A stretch of DNA of 19,625 bases from Olsenella uli (GTDB lineage Bacteria > Actinomycetota > Coriobacteriia > Coriobacteriales > Atopobiaceae). The position numbers were made by a program, and so were the translations under genes. Positions within the stretch are counted from its first letter, which is position 1, and every line of letters begins with the position of its first letter. The notes under the pieces were generated by a model. It searched no databases. It was not told the DNA's origin and worked only from the letters and a program-made list of their open reading frames with translations. This document shows positions 15,262 through 19,625 of this stretch, piece after piece. Location of the stretch: positions 187,732 to 207,356 of the forward strand of contig NZ_CAAKON010000020.1 in assembly GCF_901212655.1 (NCBI RefSeq), written 5' to 3'.

Positions 15262-16395
15262 TCAGGCATCAAGTTCCGGCCCGTCCACGCCCGTGGCGTC
15301 AAACGCGGGGACGAAGCTCTCAGAGACGGTACCGCCCTGCTGCCACCACATGTGCTCGAAGCCGAGGTCATCGGCATAGTCGAGGACGATGTCATACTCG
15401 TCGTCCCCCAAGGCGCGGCCCAGGTCTCCCCCACGCCGGCGGCAGGCCTCGTTGGGCGTGTACTGGTTCATGACGGAGATGTCCACGTCGTTGCCGGCAA
15501 GCTCCCACACTCGGTCGAGCACGGCCATGGAGTCATCCGTGTGGCCGGGCAGCACGAGGTGACGCACGATGATGCCGCGAAGCATCCGGCCGTCCTCGTC
15601 AAGCGCCCGCCCGCCGGCGGCGCGCACCTGCGCGAGCATCTCCGCGAGGCCAGCCGAGGCCACCTCGGGGTAGTCGCCCGCCGCCGAGAGCCTGCGGGCG
15701 AGGCCGCCGTCCGCGTACTTGAAGTCGGTGAGCCACACGTCGATGACGTCTGCCATGAGCCGAAGCGTCTCGACCGTCTCATAGCCCGAGGTGTTGCAGA
15801 CAGTGGGCAAGCTCATGCCGGCGTCGCGCGCCGTGAGCACGGCCTCGCGCACCTGGGGCGCAAAGTGCAGGGGCGTCACGAGATTGATGTTGAGCGCCCC
15901 CTGGGCCTCGAGCTCGAGCATGATCTCGGCAAGGCGCGCCACCGTGACCTCGTGGCCGAAGTTGCCGGCGCTGATCTCGCGGTTCTGGCAGAAGACGCAC
16001 TTGAGGGGGCAACCCGAGAAGAAGATGGCGCCCGAGCCCGTCTCGCCCGAGATGGGCGGCTCCTCCCAGAAGTGAAGGGCCGCGCGGGCGATACGCAAGG
16101 TGGCGTTGGCGCCGCAGGCACCGCGGGCACCGGCGCTGCGGGCCGCACCGCACGCGCGCGGGCAGAGCGTGCAGTGCGCGTAGGCAGTGGGGCCAGCCGA
16201 GACGGCTGGCCCCGCCAACCCCACAGTGCCAGCCGCCTCGGCAGAGCCGGCACCGATGCCGCCGCCCGCGCCAGCCGTTCCGGCGACTCCGCCCGTATTC
16301 CCGACGCCAATGCCGGCACCAATGCCGCCGCCCGCGACAGCCGTCCCGGCGACTCCGCCCGCCACCTCAGTGCCCTTGTCGGTACTATCGCCCAT
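15262..16395 (-). CDS. Radical SAM protein, PflX/PflA-like, with Gly/Ala-rich extension
   Basis: A 377-residue radical SAM enzyme of the group annotated as putative pyruvate formate-lyase activating enzyme (PflX, COG1313). The cluster-binding motif is GCPLKCVFCQN with C129, C133 and C136. A second cysteine set precedes it: CTLCPRAC (C75, C78, C82) and C94 in ARGACG, typical of this subgroup. The substrate is unknown, and no glycyl-radical enzyme is nearby. The ATG at 16395 has GGAGGG 8 nt upstream, so residues 1-70 should be translated. They are Gly/Ala-rich with two near-identical 16-residue units (residues 13-28, 35-50; GGVAGTA then AGGGIGAG), an extension unlike usual family members. A tRNA terminator ends about 12 nt before the ribosome site. 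Confidence 0.88.
   Translation of the reverse strand: MGDSTDKGTEVAGGVAGTAVAGGGIGAGIGVGNTGGVAGTAGAGGGIGAGSAEAAGTVGLAGPAVSAGPTAYAHCTLCPRACGAARSAGARGACGANATLRIARAALHFWEEPPISGETGSGAIFFSGCPLKCVFCQNREISAGNFGHEVTVARLAEIMLELEAQGALNINLVTPLHFAPQVREAVLTARDAGMSLPTVCNTSGYETVETLRLMADVIDVWLTDFKYADGGLARRLSAAGDYPEVASAGLAEMLAQVRAAGGRALDEDGRMLRGIIVRHLVLPGHTDDSMAVLDRVWELAGNDVDISVMNQYTPNEACRRRGGDLGRALGDDEYDIVLDYADDLGFEHMWWQQGGTVSESFVPAFDATGVDGPELDA
16189..16213. repeat. Perfect inverted repeat inside the radical SAM gene
   Basis: GGGGCCAGCCG and CGGCTGGCCCC form an 11-bp perfect stem around AGA. It sits in the codons just before the first cysteine cluster and, in mRNA, would be a stable hairpin between the low-complexity extension and the catalytic part. 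Confidence 0.7.
16247..16361. repeat. Two 49-nt direct repeats encoding the Gly/Ala extension
   Basis: The 49 nt at 16247-16295 and 16313-16361 agree at 46 positions, with a 66-bp (22-codon) period that keeps frame. Both hold ATGCCGCCGCCCGCG and CCGGCGACTCCGCCCG. This is a coding minisatellite that could change copy number by slippage. Confidence 0.85.
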
Positions 16396-16419
16396 GAACG
16401 TGGCCCTCCATACACATAC

Positions 16420-16450
16420 AAAAAGAGCGGACCACAATGTGGCCCGCTCT
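16420..16450 (-). terminator. Intrinsic terminator of tRNA-Ala
   Basis: On the minus strand AGAGCGGGCCAC pairs with GTGGTCCGCTCT (12 bp, one G-U pair) around a 3-nt loop, followed by TTTTTG. It begins 10 nt after the tRNA. Confidence 0.92.
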
Positions 16451-16459
16451 CATAATCAC

Positions 16460-16535
16460 TGGTGGAGACGAAGGGAATCGAACCCTCGGCCTCTGCCATG
16501 CGACGGCAGCGCTCTCCCAGCTGAGCTACGTCCCC
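16460..16535 (-). tRNA. tRNA-Ala (anticodon CGC)
   Basis: A full cloverleaf lies on the minus strand. The acceptor GGGGACG pairs with CGTCTCC, giving the G3:U70 wobble pair that marks alanine tRNAs. The D-arm is GCTCAGCTGGGAGAGC, and the anticodon stem CTGCC/GGCAG holds loop GTCGCAT, placing CGC at 16500-16502. The T-loop GGTTCGATT is normal and the CCA end is encoded. It reads GCG codons. It has its own consensus promoter and terminator. Confidence 0.97.
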
Positions 16536-16556
16536 AGGCGCGTTTGCGCAAGGGCT

Positions 16557-16584
16557 AGTATACCGTGAGTTCCCAGAGAGTCAA
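16557..16584 (-). promoter_or_regulatory. Promoter of tRNA-Ala
   Basis: TTGACT (16579-16584) and TATACT (16557-16562) on the minus strand are separated by 16 nt, a close match to the housekeeping sigma consensus. Transcription would begin roughly 15 nt upstream of the mature tRNA. Confidence 0.85.
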
Positions 16585-16800
16585 ACGAAATTTTTCAATC
16601 TTGGACCGCGGAAGCTTCCCCATCGCGAATCAGGAAGGCTCTTCTCCACGGGGCACAAAGCACCGTTGAGAATTGTGGGGCGTAGTGTTCCCGCGCAAGC
16701 CGTAAAGCCCGATCGAAGGCCGCGAGGTCATGAACCGCACCCCAAGCCACGAAGCCCAGGGAGCATCACGAAATAGCTTATGGCCGCAACATCAGGAAAG
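16585..16800. other. Gap between tRNA-Ala promoter and ncRNA terminator
   Basis: I see no gene, repeat or convincing regulatory site in these 216 bases. Confidence 0.5.
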
Positions 16801-16833
16801 AAAAAGGGCGACGCCGCCAAAACAACGTCGCCC
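16801..16833 (-). terminator. Intrinsic terminator of the structured RNA
   Basis: On the minus strand GGCGACG-type arms (CGACG and flanking, 16826-16833 with 16806-16813) form a perfect 8-bp GC-rich stem around a 12-nt loop, followed by TTTTT. The terminator stem starts directly after the closing helix of the RNA. Confidence 0.9.
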
Positions 16834-16990
16834 CCCGCAGGTGCGATAATGAACCCACCTCTCAAAAGGTGGGTGCCCTCACCGTCTGTTCCAGCTTCCT
16901 CACCAGCGGAGGATGCCTGTACTGGGATCGGCATGTGGGCTCCCAGGAAACGCTTGTCGGTTCACCCAGTTTGCCCTGCGGGGGACTGAC
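16801..16990 (-). ncRNA. Structured noncoding RNA with pseudoknot, class unassigned
   Basis: A free-standing RNA gene of about 190 nt, with a -10 just upstream and an intrinsic terminator. A 10-bp closing helix joins CCCCCGCAGG (16984-16975) to CCTGCGGGGG (16841-16832). Inside it are CTGGGA/TCCCAG (16946-16941, 16927-16922), whose loop holds ATGCC (16934-16930). That can pair with GGCAT (16917-16913), forming a pseudoknot. Further helices are TCCTC/GAGGA (16913-16909, 16901-16897) and ACCCACCT/AGGTGGGT (16874-16867, 16860-16853). TGAACC (16964-16959) can also pair with GGTTCA (16855-16850). No open frame fits. SRP, tmRNA and RNase P signatures are absent. From size, fold and lineage I suspect a raiA-motif RNA, with 6S RNA as the alternative; this rests on memory and is unproven. 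Confidence 0.75.
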
Positions 16991-16997
16991 ATCACTC

Positions 16998-17003
16998 ACT
17001 ATA
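16998..17003 (-). promoter_or_regulatory. -10 element of the structured RNA gene
   Basis: TATAGT (five of six) on the minus strand, with a weak CTGGAA at the -35 distance of 17 nt. It places the start close to the beginning of the closing helix, supporting an independent transcript. Confidence 0.55.
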
Positions 17004-17203
17004 CGGATGCCATTCGTCGTTTCCAGTCTTGACATGCGCCTTACGTAGTGTTGTTTGCCCTTGACACCAATAAGATGCAGCTAAACGGCGCGATACGACA
17101 CATTTTCACTTTCAGGGAGAGTGGCTGGCAAGCCATGTCGTTCGACCCGAGCTCCTTCCACCCGCCACGCCCCAACCCCCGGAGAAACTGATTCTGCCCC
17201 GGC
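17004..17203. other. Divergent intergenic region, ncRNA to WecA/TagO-like gene
   Basis: No gene is recognisable in these 200 bases. On the plus strand two perfect TTGACA hexamers (17029-17034 and 17061-17066) occur 32 bp apart, but neither has a good -10 at 16-18 nt. They may be chance or belong to an activator-dependent promoter. Confidence 0.4.
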
Positions 17204-17212
17204 TGGTATCAT
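17204..17212 (+). promoter_or_regulatory. Possible extended -10 of the WecA/TagO-like gene
   Basis: TGGTATCAT is a TGn extension plus TATCAT, with no good -35. It predicts a start near 17219, about 75 nt before the preferred TTG start codon. Confidence 0.4.
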
Positions 17213-17292
17213 GTTAAAGATTTGTCAGTTCCACGATGACGAGCGCCTCCCAGGCGAGGGCCCGGTCGTGTGGCTTCGGGAGGTTGCCCGTT

Positions 17293-18525
17293 TTGGTCGA
17301 GTGGTGGATACCCTACGTGTGCCTGTTCGTCACGACCCTTGTCGTGACCCTCGCGCTCACGCCGCTCGCGGGCAAGCTCGCCTGGAAGCTCGGGGCGGTG
17401 GACCGCCCGAGCAAGCGCCGCATCAACAAGAAGGCCACGCCTCGCATGGGCGGCGTCGCCATCTTCGTCGCGCTCATCGCGGCGGTGGCCGTTCAATACG
17501 TTGGTACCACGCAGCTGGGATGGCCCGTGGTGCTGCTCCCCGGGCGCTTCATGACGGTCAACTACTACATGCTCGCCGCCTCGTTCCTCGTCATCTTCCT
17601 CACGGGCGCCATTGACGACGTCTTCCAGCTGAAGCCGCTGGCGAAGCTCGCGGGCCAGGTGCTCGCCGCGGGCATCGCCGTTGCCGGAGGCCTTACGGTT
17701 GGCATCATCGTGAACCCGCTTGGGGGCGAGTTCTCACTCGGATGGGCCGCCTACCCCATCACGGTGATCTACCTCGTTGCCTACGTGAACATCATCAACC
17801 TCATCGACGGGCTCGACGGGCTCGCCTCGGGCATCACGTTCATCTCCTGCATGACGATGTTCCTCATGGCCACCATGTCCGGCAGGCTCGACGCCGCAGC
17901 CCTGGCCATCTCGGCTGCGGGCGCCACGCTCGGGTTCCTTCGCTACAACTTCAACCCCGCCTCAATCTTCCTCGGTGACTCGGGCTCGCTGCTGCTGGGT
18001 TTCTCACTTGGCACCATTTCGCTGCTCAACGTCACGCGCATGGCAGGCCTCACCACGATGATTCTTCCGCTCGTGATTTCCTTTGTGCCTATCGTCGACA
18101 CACTCTCGGCCATCATCCGCCGCAAGCGCGCACACGTGAGCGTGGGCCACGCCGACAAGGGCCACATCCACCACAGGCTCATCTCCGACGGCTACAACCA
18201 GCGTCAGGCAGTGCTGTTCATCTATGCCTGGACCACCATGCTGTGCGCCGGCGCCGTACTCATGACGCAGGTGGAGACCATGCCGCGTATCCTCATCTTC
18301 TGCGTGCTCATTGGCGTGTCGTTTGCCTTCGCCGCGCACCTCAAGCTGTTCGAGCCGGTCTTGCGCCATCACTACAACCCCAAGAGCGGCGAGGACGAAC
18401 TCGTGGACCCCACGGACCCCGCCTTTGCCGTCGAGGAGCAGAAGGCCGAGCGTAAGGCGGAGAAGCGCCGCGAGCAGGTAGTCGATGCCCTGCTCGGTCA
18501 CGAGGATGACGATAAGACCGAGTAG
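17293..18525 (+). CDS. Undecaprenyl-phosphate sugar-1-phosphate transferase (WecA/TagO family)
   Basis: This integral membrane enzyme moves a HexNAc-1-phosphate, usually GlcNAc, from the UDP-sugar to polyprenyl phosphate and starts a wall glycopolymer. The 410-residue chain has about ten to eleven membrane helices. Family motifs are DRPSKRRINKKATPRMGG (37-54), GAIDDV (105-110, the paired aspartates), NIINLIDGLDGLASG (166-180), NPASIFLGDSGS (221-232) and GHADKGHIHHRL (285-296). The HIHH loop marks WecA/TagO rather than MraY. A charged cytoplasmic tail (about 366-410) is Glu/Lys/Arg-rich. I prefer the TTG at 17293, with GGGAGG 9 nt upstream; an in-frame ATG at 17236 adds 19 residues but lacks a ribosome site. 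No other polymer genes lie nearby, so the exact product is unknown. Confidence 0.92.
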   Translation: MVEWWIPYVCLFVTTLVVTLALTPLAGKLAWKLGAVDRPSKRRINKKATPRMGGVAIFVALIAAVAVQYVGTTQLGWPVVLLPGRFMTVNYYMLAASFLVIFLTGAIDDVFQLKPLAKLAGQVLAAGIAVAGGLTVGIIVNPLGGEFSLGWAAYPITVIYLVAYVNIINLIDGLDGLASGITFISCMTMFLMATMSGRLDAAALAISAAGATLGFLRYNFNPASIFLGDSGSLLLGFSLGTISLLNVTRMAGLTTMILPLVISFVPIVDTLSAIIRRKRAHVSVGHADKGHIHHRLISDGYNQRQAVLFIYAWTTMLCAGAVLMTQVETMPRILIFCVLIGVSFAFAAHLKLFEPVLRHHYNPKSGEDELVDPTDPAFAVEEQKAERKAEKRREQVVDALLGHEDDDKTE

Positions 18526-18554
18526 CACGCAGAACCAAGGGAACCTTTCGCCAT

Positions 18555-18680
18555 ATTTGTTGTCTAGTTTTGGAACGCAGGTTAGACACAAGTTCGACGG
18601 CATATTGTCACTTAATATAGCTGCAGTTATACATTTTTAAATTTCTTTGTTATAACCACATCCGGAGATAGACAACAAAT
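18555..18680. repeat. AT-rich segment bounded by a 12-bp inverted repeat
   Basis: ATTTGTTGTCTA (18555-18566) is matched exactly by TAGACAACAAAT (18669-18680). A related TTAGACACAA lies at 18592-18601, and a smaller dyad GTTATA/TATAAC (18626-18631, 18651-18656) lies inside. The enclosed DNA is far richer in A and T than the rest of the window and codes for nothing visible. It could be a degenerate miniature transposable element or a multi-site regulatory region. I did not find a clear flanking target duplication. Confidence 0.55.
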
Positions 18681-18748
18681 TCAGGCACATGTTTCTCAGA
18701 CAATCCCCCAGACATAATCTTCCGGTCGTTTGAAGAGACCCCGCAAGT

Positions 18749-18931
18749 CTACAACGCCCCCAATTCCCGGCAATTCGCCCGCGCACCTTCAATAACCATC
18801 TGTGTGCTCTTATTCACCCGCGTGCCATCGGGGCTCAGATACTCTTGACATGGTGATGGCAAGGAATCGATTCGCACTTCGAGTTGTTTCTTGCGAACAG
18901 TTGTCTCAGGGAATACATCCAACTTGTTTTG
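18749..18931 (-). pseudogene. Orphan gene fragment (C-terminal piece)
   Basis: The minus-strand frame ending with TAG at 18749-18751 encodes about 58 residues that look like real protein (KKQLEVRIDSLPSPCQEYL, then SPDGTRVNKSTQMVIEGA, ending RELGAL). Codons are noticeably less GC-biased than in neighbours (GAT, TTG, AAT, GAA). There is no start codon with a ribosome site; upstream the frame passes into the terminator of the ABC gene and shadows it. It resembles the C-terminal remnant of a lost gene. I cannot name the family; a LysR-type C-terminus is one weak possibility. It adjoins the AT-rich inverted-repeat segment. Confidence 0.35.
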
Positions 18932-18962
18932 TAAAACGGCCCCGGTTCCATCACCGGGGCCG
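18932..18962 (-). terminator. Intrinsic terminator of the ABC ATPase gene
   Basis: On the minus strand CGGCCCCGGT pairs perfectly with ACCGGGGCCG (10 bp) around a 6-nt loop, followed by TTTTAC. It lies about 35 nt after the stop codon. Confidence 0.9.
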
Positions 18963-18998
18963 CACACTAGATACGCAATGGGAACAGGTCGCAGCGGT

Positions 18999-19625
18999 CT
19001 AGAGCACCTTGGACAGGAAGCTCTTGGTGCGCTCGTTCCTCGGGTGGTCGATGACCTCCTGGGGCGTGCCCTGCTCCTGGATGACACCCTGGTCAACGAA
19101 GACCACGCGGTCGGCCACGTCGTGGGCAAAACCCATCTCGTGCGTGACACAGACCATCGTCATGCCCTCGTTGGCAAGCTCGCGCATGACGTCGAGGACC
19201 TCGCAGACCATCTCGGGGTCCAAGGCGCTCGTAGGCTCATCGAAGAGCATGATATCCGGGTCCATGCACAGGGCGCGGGCAATGGCCACACGCTGCTGCT
19301 GACCGCCGGAGAGCGACTTGGGCATCGCGTCGACCTTGTCCGCAAGCCCAACGCGAGAAAGCAGCTCGAGGGCCTTCTTCTCGGCCTCCTCCTTGGTTTT
19401 GAGCTTGAGCTCGACCGGCGCCCACATCAGGTTCTCCTTCACCGTCTTATGCGGGAAGAGGTTGAACTGCTGGAACACCATGCCCATGTGGCGACGGATG
19501 CGGTCGACGTCGGCCTTGGGGTCAGTGATGGACTCGCCGTCGACGAGAATCTCGCCGGAGGTGGCCTCCTCGAGGCGGTTCAGGCAGCGCAGGAACGTGG
19601 ACTTGCCGGAGCCGGAGGGGCCGAT
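18999..19625 (-). CDS. Amino-acid ABC transporter ATP-binding protein, 5' end beyond window
   Basis: The ATPase subunit of a polar amino-acid (GlnQ/HisP-type) importer. 208 residues are visible; about 30-35 N-terminal residues are missing at the window edge. The visible part opens within Walker [10 protein letters not shown]. The Q-loop [16 protein letters not shown], the signature [15 protein letters not shown], Walker [15 protein letters not shown] and the switch histidine in [19 protein letters not shown] all follow intact. The QQFNLFPH and THEMGFA wording is characteristic of the polar amino-acid family, although the substrate cannot be told. It is the last gene of its unit because an intrinsic terminator follows. 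Permease and binding-protein genes are expected beyond the right edge. Confidence 0.95.
   Translation of the reverse strand: MGPSGSGKSTFLRCLNRLEEATSGEILVDGESITDPKADVDRIRRHMGMVFQQFNLFPHKTVKENLMWAPVELKLKTKEEAEKKALELLSRVGLADKVDAMPKSLSGGQQQRVAIARALCMDPDIMLFDEPTSALDPEMVCEVLDVMRELANEGMTMVCVTHEMGFAHDVADRVVFVDQGVIQEQGTPQEVIDHPRNERTKSFLSKVL

Noticed and set aside
16801..16990. SRP RNA, RNase P RNA or tmRNA assignment for the structured RNA
   Set aside because: The SRP tetraloop motif, the RNase P GAGGAAAGTCC core and a tRNA-like tmRNA end were looked for and not found.
1..19625. CRISPR array, prophage, complete insertion sequence or toxin-antitoxin pair
   Set aside because: No regularly spaced repeats, integrase, intact transposase, capsid gene or small paired toxin/antitoxin frames were seen on either strand.

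Overview
The window is GC-rich, densely coded bacterial chromosome. An actinobacterial lineage, and within it an anaerobic Coriobacteriia-type organism (Olsenella/Atopobium/Collinsella-like), is the best guess. The guess rests on high GC, GTG/TTG starts, a Rho factor with a long Arg/Gln/Gly-rich N-terminal extension, a YclM-like aspartokinase and a PflA-like radical SAM enzyme. It is inference, not proof. Nothing looks like phage, CRISPR or a complete mobile element; most genes are housekeeping, and the novelty lies mainly between genes.

Layout. 1-151: tRNA-Lys(CUU) with its own terminator. 402-5708: an aspartate-family block. lysC and asd run leftwards and the overlapping thrC-thrB pair runs rightwards from a shared divergent region. 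Together they cover aspartate to aspartate semialdehyde and homoserine to threonine; homoserine dehydrogenase is absent here. 5692-7813: a leftward two-gene unit of a 558-aa membrane-anchored protein of unknown function and a VanZ-like membrane protein. 8012-9994: rho with a recognisable extended -10, a structured leader and a strong intrinsic terminator. 10108-10871: a double winged-helix MarR-like regulator preceded by a perfect 12-bp tandem repeat that may be its operator.

11101-13140: argS with a leader hairpin and a terminator. 13195-15220: nicotinate phosphoribosyltransferase, preceded by a 104-aa tail-anchored coiled-coil protein. 15262-16395: a PflX-type radical SAM protein with an odd Gly/Ala-rich repeat extension. 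16420-16584: tRNA-Ala(CGC) with promoter and terminator. 16801-17003: a free-standing structured RNA gene with promoter, pseudoknot-capable fold and terminator. 17293-18525: a WecA/TagO-type polyprenyl-phosphate sugar-1-phosphate transferase. 18526-18998: an AT-rich island with a 12-bp inverted repeat and an orphan gene fragment. 18999-19625: an amino-acid ABC transporter ATPase cut by the window end.

The item most deserving follow-up is the roughly 190-nt structured RNA at 16801-16990. It has every mark of an independent noncoding RNA gene. I suspect, without being able to prove it, that it belongs to a known large-RNA class such as raiA or 6S. The two places where the end of a gene is repeated a short distance downstream (thrB, MarR), the MarR operator-like repeat and the AT-rich inverted-repeat island are secondary leads.
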